Shown piece after piece: positions 35,371 through 44,035 of a stretch of 64,000 bases of DNA. The first letter of the stretch is position 1. Every line of letters starts with the position of its first letter. Origin of the DNA: Bradyrhizobium sp. CCBAU 51765 (lineage in GTDB: Bacteria > Pseudomonadota > Alphaproteobacteria > Rhizobiales > Xanthobacteraceae); contig NZ_CP030038.1 of assembly GCF_015291725.1 (NCBI RefSeq), positions 124,001 to 188,000 of the forward strand, written 5' to 3'. The notes under the pieces were generated by a model. The model did no database searches, had not been told where the DNA came from, and saw nothing but the letters and a program-made list of their open reading frames with translations. The position numbers and the translations under genes were made by a program.

Positions 35371-36111
35371 ATGCTGGATGCCGCCATCAAGGCGCTGTCG
35401 CAAATGCTCTCGCCGCCGATGCGCTCGATCCTGTGGCGATCGGTCGGCTTGGCGCTGGTGCTGATCACCGTGCTGGCGATCGGCCTGCAGCGGCTCCTCA
35501 GCTGGTTTGCGACCAATGGCGAGGTCTGGCTGGAAGGCCTGCTCGGACCGGGCTGGCATTCATCGATCGAAGTCCTGTCCTGGATCGTCTCGATTGCGGC
35601 GGGCCTCGGCGTCGTGTTCGGCGGCATCTTCCTGATGCCCGCGATCACCTCGCTGGTGGCGAGCCTGTTCGTCGACGACGTCGCCGACATCGTCGAGCGC
35701 GAGCATTATCCGGCTGAGCGGCCCGGCGTGGCGCTGCCGTTCAGCCGGGCGATCCTCGAGGGCATCAAGACCGCCCTCTTGACGATCCTGGTCTATCTCG
35801 CCGCGTTGCCGCTGGTGCTGTTCGCCGGCGCGGGATTCCTGATCTTCTTCATCGCCGCGGCCTGGCTGCTTGGCCGCGAATATTTCGAGCTCGCGGCGAT
35901 GCGCTTCCGCCCGCCGGAGGAAGCCAAGGCGATGCGGCGTGACAACGCCGCCACGATCTTCACGGCCGGGCTCTTCATCGCCGCCTTCGTCTCGATCCCG
36001 ATCGTCAATCTGGCGACGCCGATCTTCGCCATGGCCTTCATGCTCCACATGCACAAGCGCCTGTCGGGCCCGCGGCCCGAGCTGATCGAGCCGGCGCGGC
36101 AGGTGCGGTGA
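35371..36111 (+). CDS. EI24/CysZ-like integral membrane protein
   Basis: 246 residues from the ATG at 35371 (AGAGGA 7 nt before it). Five or six hydrophobic segments: about 25-45, 65-95, 130-165 and 200-225; VDDVADIVEREHYP forms a hydrophilic loop. The layout matches the EI24 superfamily, which includes CysZ sulfate channels. Sulfate uptake is inferred, not shown. The in-frame 85-residue extension back to 35116 lies in the repeat and is rejected. Convergent with the efflux pair. Confidence 0.78.
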   Translation: MLDAAIKALSQMLSPPMRSILWRSVGLALVLITVLAIGLQRLLSWFATNGEVWLEGLLGPGWHSSIEVLSWIVSIAAGLGVVFGGIFLMPAITSLVASLFVDDVADIVEREHYPAERPGVALPFSRAILEGIKTALLTILVYLAALPLVLFAGAGFLIFFIAAAWLLGREYFELAAMRFRPPEEAKAMRRDNAATIFTAGLFIAAFVSIPIVNLATPIFAMAFMLHMHKRLSGPRPELIEPARQVR

Positions 36112-36116
36112 TTATG

Positions 36117-36143
36117 CTCTCCCGCCTGCGCTTGCGGGAGAGG
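36117..36143. terminator. Hairpin between convergent genes
   Basis: CTCTCCCGC and GCGGGAGAG form a 9-bp stem around CTGCGCTT, between the EI24 gene and the end of the efflux permease. A likely bidirectional transcript end without a clear T-tract. Confidence 0.6.
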
Positions 36144-36188
36144 TGACCACCCGCCTCGCGCGAGCGAACGAACCAACCACCACGCCGT

Positions 36189-37817
36189 TCAGGCGGCCCG
36201 CACACCACACTTTCGCAGCAGCATCCTGGCGAAGCCGAACGGCGCCGGCGTGAAGGGACCCGTCGGCGCGCGCGTGACCAGCGCGACGACTGCCAGCGCG
36301 GCTATCGCGAGCCAGAAGCAGAGCCAGAAGCCGTCGATATAGGCGAGCACATTGGCCTCGCGCTGCACGATGCCCGCGAGCGTGCCGACCGCGCGCGGCT
36401 GTGCCGATCCTGTGCCATGGGCGGCGAAGTGATCGGCGAGCTGCTTCAGCCTCTGCACCACGTCGGCATCGCCGACCGCAAGGTTCTGGCCGAGATAGAA
36501 GGAATGGACCTGCTCGCGCACGCGCAGCCAGGTGCCCATCAGCGCCACGCCGATCTCGGCGCCGCCGAGCCGCATGACCTGGATATAGGCGGCAAAGGAG
36601 GTGGCGCGGCTCGGGTCGGCGTTGGAGAGCAGCGTGATGATCAGCGGCAGCAGGGTCAGCGACTGCCCAATCGCCTGGAGCAGCACGATGCCGGCGAAGT
36701 CCTCGCGCGCCCAGTCGTGGCTGAGTTGCGTGCCCCAGAGATTGGCCGCGGCGAAGCAGGCAAAGCCCACGACGATCACCGTCCGCGTATCGAAATGCCG
36801 CAGCAGCCAGATCGAGACCGGCACCAGCACGAACATCGGCAAGGCACCAAAGGTGAGCAGCAGCATGCCGCTCTGCTCCGGCCTGAGCAGTGCGATGGTG
36901 GCGAGGAAGTTCGGCACCAGCGACGCATTGGACAGGCTGGTCAGCGTGTAGAGCAGGATCAGGACCAGTCCCAGGCCGATGTTGCGCGAGAACAGCACGT
37001 TGACATGTGCCCAGGGCTGCCGCACCAGGGACTCGTTGAGGAGGAAGGCCAGAAACAGCACCGCGCCCGCGGCGAGCAGTGCCATCACCGTGCCGGAGCC
37101 GAGCCAGTCCAGCCGGTTGCCCTGGTCAAGCCCCGCATAGATCATCGACACCGAGGCGCCGAGCAGCAGCATGCCGCCCCAATCGGCCTCGCGCAGCAGC
37201 GCGCGGTTCACCGGCTCGTTCGGCGTGCCCAGATAGACCATCAGGCCCATCAAGGGCGCGATCACGACGCCCTGCCAGTACATCCATTGCCAGCCGAGAT
37301 GGTCGACATAGAAGCCGACCAGCGAGGTCGAGGTGTCCAACGCGAAGCCGACGCGGATCGCATAGATCGAGATCGCCGGCAGCCACCAGCGGATCGGCAG
37401 ATTGCGGAACACGATCATCAGCGTCGCCGGCACGAAGGTGCCGAGCAGGAGACCATGCACGACGCTGAGCGCGAGCAATGTCGGATAGTCGTGCACGAAC
37501 GGAATGATGAACGAGACGGCGGCATAGATGAGGCTGGGGATGCCGAGCACGCGGCGCAGGCCGAACACCGTGGCAAGCCAGGCCACCGCAGGCGCGATGA
37601 AGATCTGCGAGCCGATGCCGGCGGTCGAGAGCCAGGCGCCCTCGTCGAAGCCGAGCGAGAACGCGCCGCGCAGGTCCGGCAGGCCGACCGTGGTCAGCCG
37701 GCTGTCGAAATTGGCAAGGAACGAGCCGAGCAGCACCGCCGCGACGGCGAACAGGGGCTGCGGCGCGACGCCGCCGCGCGAGAGCGGTTCGCGGCTGGCA
37801 TCGTCATTTTCGGCCAT
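36189..37817 (-). CDS. DHA2-family (EmrB-like) efflux permease
   Basis: 542 residues from ATG 37817, whose start overlaps the end of the adaptor gene by 14 nt; the longer frame to 37994 runs antisense into the adaptor gene's code and is unsupported. Fourteen hydrophobic segments of the 14-TM drug:H+ antiporter family. The loop NFDSRLTTVGLPDLRGAF is in TM1, where EmrB has a similar N/D-rich motif. With the HlyD-like adaptor upstream, it forms a tripartite-type pump whose outer-membrane channel is elsewhere. The exported compounds are unknown. Confidence 0.9.
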   Translation of the reverse strand: MAENDDASREPLSRGGVAPQPLFAVAAVLLGSFLANFDSRLTTVGLPDLRGAFSLGFDEGAWLSTAGIGSQIFIAPAVAWLATVFGLRRVLGIPSLIYAAVSFIIPFVHDYPTLLALSVVHGLLLGTFVPATLMIVFRNLPIRWWLPAISIYAIRVGFALDTSTSLVGFYVDHLGWQWMYWQGVVIAPLMGLMVYLGTPNEPVNRALLREADWGGMLLLGASVSMIYAGLDQGNRLDWLGSGTVMALLAAGAVLFLAFLLNESLVRQPWAHVNVLFSRNIGLGLVLILLYTLTSLSNASLVPNFLATIALLRPEQSGMLLLTFGALPMFVLVPVSIWLLRHFDTRTVIVVGFACFAAANLWGTQLSHDWAREDFAGIVLLQAIGQSLTLLPLIITLLSNADPSRATSFAAYIQVMRLGGAEIGVALMGTWLRVREQVHSFYLGQNLAVGDADVVQRLKQLADHFAAHGTGSAQPRAVGTLAGIVQREANVLAYIDGFWLCFWLAIAALAVVALVTRAPTGPFTPAPFGFARMLLRKCGVRAA

Positions 37818-38931
37818 TCGCGGCCTTCGTATCGATGCTGGTGACCACCGACATGCCCGGCACCAGCCGCGCCAGCAGCGGCTGGTCGTCATCGAACTGA
37901 ATGCGCACGGGAATGCGCTGCACCACCTTCGTGAAATTGCCTGTTGCGTTGTCGGGCGGCAGCAGCGCCACCTGTGCACCCGTCGCCGGCGCAATGCGCT
38001 CGACCCGGCCGCGCAGCTTCTCGCGCGGAAAACTGTCGACGGTGATCTCGACCGGCTGGCCCGGCGCCACGTGCGTGAGCTGGGTCTCCTTGTAGTTCGC
38101 GATCACATAGACCTTGGGCAGCGGCACCACGTTGATGAGGTTGGTGCCGATATTGACGTAATCGCCGGGCTGCACCTGGCGCTCGCCGACAACGCCGTCG
38201 AACGGCGCGGTGATCTTCGTGTATCCAAGCTTGAGCTTCGTACCCGCCAGCGTCGCCTTGGCCGCCTCGACATCGGCGGCGCGCTGCTTCCTGGTGCCTT
38301 GCAGGACTTCGAGTTGGTGCTGCTGGGCCGCGATCACGGCGCGGCTCGCGCGCACGTCGGCCTGTGCCTTGGCGTAGGCGGCGACCGCCTGCTCGAGGCG
38401 CTGGCGCGTGCCGGACTCGGTCTGCGACAGCGATTGCTGGCGCTCCTGCTCCTGCCGCGCCTCGACCTCCATGGCCTCCGCAGACAGCCGCGCGGCCTGC
38501 GCCTGCGCGATCGTCGCATATTGCAGCTCGATCTGGTTGGCGAGATTGTCGAGCGCGGCTTGCGCCGCGGCGACCGCAGCTTCGGCCTGCGCGACTTGCG
38601 CCTCGTAATCGGCGGGATCGATCTGGATCAGGAGGTCGCCGGCCTTGACGCGCTGGAAATCGGTGACCCCCACGCTGAGCACCTCGCCCGAGACGCGGCT
38701 CGACAGCCGCGTCAGCTCGGCGCGTACATAGGCGTCATTGGTGGTCTGGATCACGGCATTGCCGACCCATTCGTCGAAGCGCAGCGTCGCCAGCGCGACG
38801 AAGGCGAGCGCGACGATGACCGCAAACAGCGGGATCGCGAGCCGGCTCCAGAGCGGCGTGGCCGGCCGCTGCGTCGGCTTCGGCGGTGGGGCCGGTGATG
38901 CGGGTGGTGCGTTCTGTTCTTGTTGACTCAC
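37804..38931 (-). CDS. HlyD/EmrA-family periplasmic adaptor
   Basis: 375 residues from GTG 38931 (AGGTGA 5 nt before it). A single N-terminal membrane anchor (about 33-54), biotinyl/lipoyl half-domains (about 75-100 and 210-245) around a long Ala/Gln-rich coiled coil (about 105-200), and a beta-barrel (YVNIGTNLINVVPLPKVYVIANYKE). The coupled overlap with the EmrB-like permease shows they work together. The N-terminal cytoplasmic part is Pro/Ala-rich. Confidence 0.9.
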   Translation of the reverse strand: MSQQEQNAPPASPAPPPKPTQRPATPLWSRLAIPLFAVIVALAFVALATLRFDEWVGNAVIQTTNDAYVRAELTRLSSRVSGEVLSVGVTDFQRVKAGDLLIQIDPADYEAQVAQAEAAVAAAQAALDNLANQIELQYATIAQAQAARLSAEAMEVEARQEQERQQSLSQTESGTRQRLEQAVAAYAKAQADVRASRAVIAAQQHQLEVLQGTRKQRAADVEAAKATLAGTKLKLGYTKITAPFDGVVGERQVQPGDYVNIGTNLINVVPLPKVYVIANYKETQLTHVAPGQPVEITVDSFPREKLRGRVERIAPATGAQVALLPPDNATGNFTKVVQRIPVRIQFDDDQPLLARLVPGMSVVTSIDTKAANGRK

Positions 38932-38984
38932 GAGATCACCTCAACCCGGCGCTGCCAAAACACAAATCCCGCCTTATCATTAGA

Positions 38985-39737
38985 TCACACCGTCTTCTCC
39001 GGCCACCGGCAGAGATCGTTGATCAGGCACACCTCGCAGCGCGGCTTGCGCGCAAGGCAGGTATAGCGCCCGTGCAGGATCAACCAATGATGGGCATGCA
39101 GCATGAACTCTGCCGGGATGACCTTTTCGAGACCGAGCTCGACCTCGAGAGGCGTCTTGCCGGGCGCAAGTCCGGTGCGGTTACCGACGCGGAAGACATG
39201 CGTGTCGACTGCCATGGTGTGCTCGCCGAAGGCCATGTTGAGCACGACGTTCGCAGTCTTGCGCCCGGCGCCGGGCAGCGATTCGATCTCGGCACGCGTG
39301 CGCGGCACCTGGCCGCCGAATTCGCTGAGCAGCTTCGCCGACAGCGCGATCACGTTCTTCGCCTTGGTGCGGTAGAGGCCGATGGTCTTGATGTAATCGC
39401 GCAGACGCTCCTCGCCGAGATCGAGCATCTTCTGCGGGGTGTCGGCGACCTCGAACAAGGCGCGCGTCGCCTTGTTGACGCCGGCGTCGGTCGCCTGCGC
39501 CGACAGCACCACCGCGACCAGCAGCGTGAACGGATTGACGTGCTCGAGCTCGCCCTTCGGCTCCGGATTGGCCTTGCGGAAACGGCTGAAGACCTCATGG
39601 ACCTCGGCCGGCGTCCAGGGCTTCATGGCTTTGAGCGATTTCTTCGCGGGCGCCTTCGGTTTGGTCGCGACCGGCTTTGCCTTTTTCTTCGGCACCGCCG
39701 CTTTGCGCGGAGCCGGCTTGCGGGTGATTTTCGCCAT
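38985..39737 (-). CDS. nth: Endonuclease III
   Basis: 250 residues from ATG 39737. A Lys/Pro/Ala-rich N-terminal tail (1-35) precedes the HhH-GPD domain. The helix-hairpin-helix LPGAGRKTANVVL contains the catalytic Lys, VDTHVFRVGNR the catalytic Asp, and the 4Fe-4S ligands are C-x6-C-x2-C-x5-C in CLARKPRCEVCLINDLC. A bifunctional glycosylase/lyase removing oxidised pyrimidines. The tail is longer than in E. coli Nth. Divergent from the DUF2244 gene with only 22 nt between the starts. Confidence 0.96.
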   Translation of the reverse strand: MAKITRKPAPRKAAVPKKKAKPVATKPKAPAKKSLKAMKPWTPAEVHEVFSRFRKANPEPKGELEHVNPFTLLVAVVLSAQATDAGVNKATRALFEVADTPQKMLDLGEERLRDYIKTIGLYRTKAKNVIALSAKLLSEFGGQVPRTRAEIESLPGAGRKTANVVLNMAFGEHTMAVDTHVFRVGNRTGLAPGKTPLEVELGLEKVIPAEFMLHAHHWLILHGRYTCLARKPRCEVCLINDLCRWPEKTV

Positions 39738-39759
39738 GATCAGGATATACTGATGGACG

Positions 39760-40293
39760 ATGAGCACAGGCAACGAAATTGAGCGCGCACGATCTGAAAG
39801 CGAGGATGAGCCTCAGATTTTCTCCGCGCTGCTGACGCCGCACCGCTCGCTGAACCGCACCGGCTTCCTCGCCGTGATGCTGTTCCTGAGCGTCGTCAGC
39901 TTCGTCACCGGCCTCGCCTTCCTGATGATGGGCGCCTGGCCGGTGTTCGGCTTTTTCGGTCTCGACGTGCTGGTGATCTGGTGGGCCTTCAAGGTCAATT
40001 TCCGCGCGGCGCGGGCCAGCGAGGAGATCGTGGTGACACCGTCGGAACTGCGCGTGCGTCGCGTCAGCCATCGTGGCCAGGTTGCCGAATGGACCTTCAA
40101 CCCGCTCTGGGTCCGGCTCGACCAGGAGGTCGACGAGGAATACGGCATCGAGCACCTCTATCTGATCTCGCGCGGCCGCCGGCTGCTCATCGCCGGGTTT
40201 CTCGGGCCTGAGGAAAAAGCAAGCTTTTACAATGCGTTGGTTGGAGCCCTGAACGCCGCCCGGCGTGGCCCGACCTATAATCCGGTGACCTGA
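39760..40293 (+). CDS. DUF2244 membrane protein
   Basis: 177 residues. Two adjacent transmembrane segments (about 37-60 and 65-82, GFLAVMLFLSVVSFVTGLAF) are followed by a beta-rich cytoplasmic domain (EEIVVTPSELRVRRVSHRG...WVRLDQEVDEEYGIEHLYL). It is the size and pattern of DUF2244, unknown function, common in Alphaproteobacteria. The start site overlaps the nth promoter area, so the two genes share a very compact divergent control region. Confidence 0.8.
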   Translation: MSTGNEIERARSESEDEPQIFSALLTPHRSLNRTGFLAVMLFLSVVSFVTGLAFLMMGAWPVFGFFGLDVLVIWWAFKVNFRAARASEEIVVTPSELRVRRVSHRGQVAEWTFNPLWVRLDQEVDEEYGIEHLYLISRGRRLLIAGFLGPEEKASFYNALVGALNAARRGPTYNPVT

Positions 40294-40347
40294 GCACAGT
40301 CGGAAATCGGGTGGTTTCGAGCCACTCCTTCTCCTACATTTCCGGCC

Positions 40348-41244
40348 ATGATGACCCTCGCGATACATGACCAGCGCCTGGCCAAGCCGGGCACCCAGAA
40401 CGCGGCGTTGCGCGACTATGATTCGGTGCGCCGGGCGATCGCCTTCATCTCGGCGAACTGGCGCGCGCAGCCGACCATCGAGGCAATGGCGGATGCCGCC
40501 GGCGTCACGCCGGACGAGCTGCACCATCTGTTCCGCCGCTGGGCTTCGATCACACCGAAGGCCTTCATGCAGGCGCTCACTCTCGACCACGCCAAGAACC
40601 TGCTCAGGGATTCCGCCAGCATCCTCGACGCGGCGCTCGACTCCGGCCTGTCGGGCCCGGGCCGGCTGCACGATCTCTTCGTCACCCACGAAGCGATGTC
40701 GCCGGGCGAATGGAAGAACGGCGGTGCCGGTCTCACCCTGCGCTACGGCTTCCATTCCTCGCCATTCGGCACCGCGATCGTGATCGCCACCGATCGCGGC
40801 CTGTCAGGACTTGCCTTCGCCGATCACGGCGAGGAGAAGATCGCACTCGCCGACATGACGCGGCGCTGGCCGAACGCCACCTATGTGGAAGATCACGAAG
40901 GCACCGCGCCGCTCGCAGCGCGCGTGTTCGACCCCAAGCTGTGGCGACCGGACCAGCCGCTGCGCGTGGTCCTGATCGGCACCGATTTCGAGGTACGGGT
41001 GTGGGAGACGCTGTTGAAAATTCCGATGGGACGCGCGGTGTCCTATTCCGACATCGCCTGCAACATCAAGAGTCCGAAGGCCTCGCGCGCCGTCGGTGCT
41101 GCCGTCGGCAAGAACCCGGTCTCCTTTGTCGTGCCCTGCCACCGTGCACTCGGCAAGAGCGGCACGCTCACCGGCTATCATTGGGGCATCACGCGGAAAC
41201 AAGCGATGCTGGGCTGGGAAGCCGGGCAGCTGGGGATGCAGTAG
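40348..41244 (+). CDS. Ada/Ogt-like fusion: AraC-type HTH plus O6-methylguanine methyltransferase
   Basis: 298 residues. The first ~120 form an AraC-family HTH domain (IEAMADAAGVTPDELHHLFRRW...ITPKAFMQAL), the rest a methyltransferase domain with FEVRVWETLLKIPMGRAVSY and the active site VVPCHRALG, placing the acceptor Cys at 264. The Zn-binding N-terminal methylphosphotriester domain of true Ada is absent, so it cannot be the full Ada switch. It repairs O6-alkylguanine; the HTH part suggests it also regulates genes. No SOS-like site identified. Confidence 0.9.
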   Translation: MMTLAIHDQRLAKPGTQNAALRDYDSVRRAIAFISANWRAQPTIEAMADAAGVTPDELHHLFRRWASITPKAFMQALTLDHAKNLLRDSASILDAALDSGLSGPGRLHDLFVTHEAMSPGEWKNGGAGLTLRYGFHSSPFGTAIVIATDRGLSGLAFADHGEEKIALADMTRRWPNATYVEDHEGTAPLAARVFDPKLWRPDQPLRVVLIGTDFEVRVWETLLKIPMGRAVSYSDIACNIKSPKASRAVGAAVGKNPVSFVVPCHRALGKSGTLTGYHWGITRKQAMLGWEAGQLGMQ

Positions 41245-41257
41245 GCAAGACTTCGCA

Positions 41258-41340
41258 GGGTGGGCAAAGTGAAGCGTGCCCACCATTCTCACTGATTGCG
41301 GAAGAAAGGTGGGCACGGCGCTATGCGCCTTTGCCCACCC
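41258..41340. repeat. Palindromic repeat GGGTGGGCAAAG...CTTTGCCCACCC
   Basis: Perfect outer arms GGGTGGGCAAAG and CTTTGCCCACCC, with an inner pair GTGCCCACC/GGTGGGCAC. It lies between convergent genes as a likely bidirectional terminator. Confidence 0.85.
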
Positions 41341-41353
41341 CACGAGACCTTCG

Positions 41354-41977
41354 TCAGCCCGCCAGGTCCAGCTTCGAGGCCACCGTCGAATCCGCATTGA
41401 GCCGGTAGATGATCGGCACGCCGGTGGCGAGCTCGCGCTTCAAAATGCCCTCGGGCGAGAGCTTCTCCAGCACCATGATCAGCGCGCGCAGCGAGTTGCC
41501 GTGGGCGGCAACCAGGGTGCGCTTGCCGTTGAGCACGGCGGGCAGGATCTCCTGCACGTAATAGGGCAGCGCGCGAGCGAGCGTGTCCTTCAGGCTTTCG
41601 CCGCCGGGCGGCGGCACGTCGTAGGAGCGGCGCCAGATCAGCACCTGCTCCTCGCCCCATTTCTTGCGCGCATCGTCCTTGTTGAGACCGGAGAGATCGC
41701 CGTAATCGCGCTCGTTCAACGCGAGGTTCTTCGAGGTCGGCAGACCGGTCTGACCGAGCTCGGCGAGGATGAGATCCAGCGTGTGCTGCGCGCGCGTCAG
41801 GACCGAGGTGAAGGCGACGTCGAACACCAGACCCTGTGCCTTCAGCTTGCGGCCGGCTTCCCTGGCTTCGTTCACACCGAGCTCGGTGAGATCGGGGTCC
41901 TTCCAGCCCGTGAACAGGTTCTTCAGATTCCATTCGCTCTGGCCGTGGCGCACGAGCACGAGAAGACGTTCGCTCAT
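41354..41977 (-). CDS. gpmA: 2,3-bisphosphoglycerate-dependent phosphoglycerate mutase
   Basis: 207 residues, the short alphaproteobacterial form (E. coli GpmA has about 250). The catalytic His11 lies in [10 protein letters not shown], the second His in [11 protein letters not shown], and the phosphate-binding Arg in [10 protein letters not shown], with [10 protein letters not shown] nearby. Interconverts 2- and 3-phosphoglycerate in glycolysis/gluconeogenesis. Starts 22 nt after dapB and is probably co-transcribed with it. Confidence 0.95.
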   Translation of the reverse strand: MSERLLVLVRHGQSEWNLKNLFTGWKDPDLTELGVNEAREAGRKLKAQGLVFDVAFTSVLTRAQHTLDLILAELGQTGLPTSKNLALNERDYGDLSGLNKDDARKKWGEEQVLIWRRSYDVPPPGGESLKDTLARALPYYVQEILPAVLNGKRTLVAAHGNSLRALIMVLEKLSPEGILKRELATGVPIIYRLNADSTVASKLDLAG

Positions 41978-41999
41978 TGACTGCTTTCCGTTTGCTCAA

Positions 42000-42815
42000 T
42001 CAGAAATCGGCGAGGCCGAGCACGTCGGCCATCGAGTAATGCCCCGGCTTCTTGCCGTGCGCCCATAGCGCCGCCTTCAGCGCGCCATGGGCGAACAGCA
42101 TGCGGTCCTCGGCCTGATGCGACAGCGTCAGCCGCTCGAACGGGCCGAGGAAGGTGACGCTGTGGTCGCCGGCGACGGTCCCGCCGCGCAGGGAGGCGAA
42201 ACCGATATTGCCCGGCTTGCGCGCGCCGGTGATGCCGTCGCGCCCGCGCTCGGAATGGTCGTCGAGGGTGACGCCGCGGCCGCCGGCTGCGGCCTGGCCC
42301 AGCATCAGCGCCGTGCCCGAGGGCGCGTCGACCTTCATGCGGTGATGGGTTTCGACGATCTCGATGTCGAAGCTCTGGTCGAGCGCCTTGGCCACGCGCT
42401 TGACCACGGCGGCGAGCAGGTTGACGCCGAGGCTCATATTGCCCGACTGCACCACGACGGCGCGATTGGTGACGCTCTTGATCACGGCATTGTCTGAGGC
42501 CGACAGCCCGGTCGTGCCGATGACGTGGACGATGCCGCGCTCGGCGGCGATCGCGACATTGGCGATGGTCGCGGCAGGCACGGTGAAATCGAGGATGCCG
42601 TCGGCCTCCTTGCACATCGCCCAGAGATCGGCGGACAGCTTGATGCCGTTGGCCGGCAGGCCGGCGAGCACGCCGGCATCCTTGCCGAGCAGCTCCGAGC
42701 CCGGCGCCTCCAGCGCGCCCGCCAGCACCGCGCCATCGCTTTCGGCAATCGCCCGCACCAGCGCCCGGCCCATCCGGCCGCCGGCTCCTGCAACAATCAA
42801 GCGCATGTCGGACAT
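42000..42815 (-). CDS. dapB: 4-hydroxy-tetrahydrodipicolinate reductase
   Basis: 271 residues with the NAD(P)-binding motif [14 protein letters not shown] at the N-terminus and the catalytic signature [16 protein letters not shown]. Reduces HTPA to tetrahydrodipicolinate in lysine and diaminopimelate synthesis. GGAA lies 7-8 nt upstream of the ATG. Same strand and 22 nt before gpmA. It marks the boundary where the accessory secretion block begins upstream. Confidence 0.96.
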   Translation of the reverse strand: MSDMRLIVAGAGGRMGRALVRAIAESDGAVLAGALEAPGSELLGKDAGVLAGLPANGIKLSADLWAMCKEADGILDFTVPAATIANVAIAAERGIVHVIGTTGLSASDNAVIKSVTNRAVVVQSGNMSLGVNLLAAVVKRVAKALDQSFDIEIVETHHRMKVDAPSGTALMLGQAAAGGRGVTLDDHSERGRDGITGARKPGNIGFASLRGGTVAGDHSVTFLGPFERLTLSHQAEDRMLFAHGALKAALWAHGKKPGHYSMADVLGLADF

Positions 42816-42957
42816 GGTGTGTTCCTTTCCATGGCCCTATACCGGTCGCCGGCGGTTTGGGCAACCGATGGAACTGTCGGGATGCGCGGACGAGGAGGTC
42901 TTAACAGCGGATGGGCAATCGCGGGCTCTCCGCAGAGCAATGGAAAAACGTCCTAGA

Positions 42958-43977
42958 TCAATGCGATTGAAGCGGGAGTTCCCAGAACTCTCTCAGCACG
43001 ACTTGGCCAGCGTGCTCAACAGTATATTCCGCTTGGTAGGTGCCCGGATCCCAGCCATTGGCAGGGCGCTTTCGACCCGTGAATAGAAAAGCCTGAGCCT
43101 TATTGTGCTCGACGGGCGCAGCGTTGTTTTCGGCAATTACCTTGCCAGAGGGACTGCTGACGACAAGCCGCTGAAGGTCGCCCGATTTCAAACCGATGAT
43201 CCGGACAAAAGCGACAATTGCCGACGAGGTCGCCGAAGGCAATTCCGCGTCCACTCCTCCATCTTCGATGGATTCCATCGTCACCGGGGCAGTCGCAAAA
43301 CCCGTGTTCAGAACGGCCCGTTCCTGATAGCGGAGCGGCGCCTGTAGTGCGGGATCCCAGAGCATCTCTCCTGCGCCGCAGGAATCCGAGCCGTAGGCGA
43401 AGGGATCTATGATCGAACCGTTGTGTCGGACCGTGAAGTGGAGGTGAGGATACTCGGTCAAACCCGATAGGCCTACTCGGCCGAGCGGCTGCCCTCGTGT
43501 TACGGAGTCGCCGAGCTTCACCCGAAGGCTGCCCGTTGCCAAATGACAATATTGCGTTTCCCAATGGTCTTCGTGTTCGACTAAGACTCCATTGCCACAT
43601 TCGACATCACGAACAGCATCACGCGCGGCTTTCTGAAACGCACCGTCCGGCAGATTTTCACGAGTTCGAACGACGCGTCCCTTGGCGGCCGCGAGAACGT
43701 CGACGCCAACCCGTTGCGCCTGCAGCGAGGGGAGCCGAAAGTCAGTTCCGTTGTGTCCATCGTATGTCAGCGTGCCACACTTGTAGTCCCTTGCTGCCGG
43801 GGACGGGTCCCGATCCGTATAGTTCTGAATGTAGCACGTCCTGCCGGGCTCGCAGGCGATCGGAATCCCCAATTGGATGCGCTCGGCAAGGGCATTTCCG
43901 GGGCCTGCGAGCACAAGAGCCACAATCACGGGCGAAATAGGGGAAGAGATTGCTGCGAGCGGACGAGTTGGTGTCAT
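42958..43977 (-). CDS. Secreted M23 (LasA/lysostaphin-type) metallopeptidase
   Basis: 339 residues from ATG 43977 (345 from ATG 43995). A signal peptide (VIVALVLAGPGNALA) is followed by Cys pairs (PIACEPGRTCYIQ) and the M23 zinc motifs HNGTD near residue 77 and TVRHNGSIIDPF, with HLHF around 182. A C-terminal Ig/jelly-roll-like domain (about 240-339) with conserved Gly/Ser follows. M23 enzymes cleave peptidoglycan cross-bridges or elastin-like proteins. It is the last gene of the five-gene secretion block. GC (about 57%) is somewhat lower than dapB. Confidence 0.85.
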   Translation of the reverse strand: MTPTRPLAAISSPISPVIVALVLAGPGNALAERIQLGIPIACEPGRTCYIQNYTDRDPSPAARDYKCGTLTYDGHNGTDFRLPSLQAQRVGVDVLAAAKGRVVRTRENLPDGAFQKAARDAVRDVECGNGVLVEHEDHWETQYCHLATGSLRVKLGDSVTRGQPLGRVGLSGLTEYPHLHFTVRHNGSIIDPFAYGSDSCGAGEMLWDPALQAPLRYQERAVLNTGFATAPVTMESIEDGGVDAELPSATSSAIVAFVRIIGLKSGDLQRLVVSSPSGKVIAENNAAPVEHNKAQAFLFTGRKRPANGWDPGTYQAEYTVEHAGQVVLREFWELPLQSH

Positions 43978-44035
43978 CTTGAACGCCCAGAACATCGATC
44001 TTGAAGCCGTCGATCAAGCCCTTCCAATATTGCAC

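Noticed and set aside
36417..37844. A 475-codon open frame opposite the efflux permease
   Set aside because: Antisense shadow full of Gln/Arg/His/Glu; the sense gene has clear transmembrane segments.
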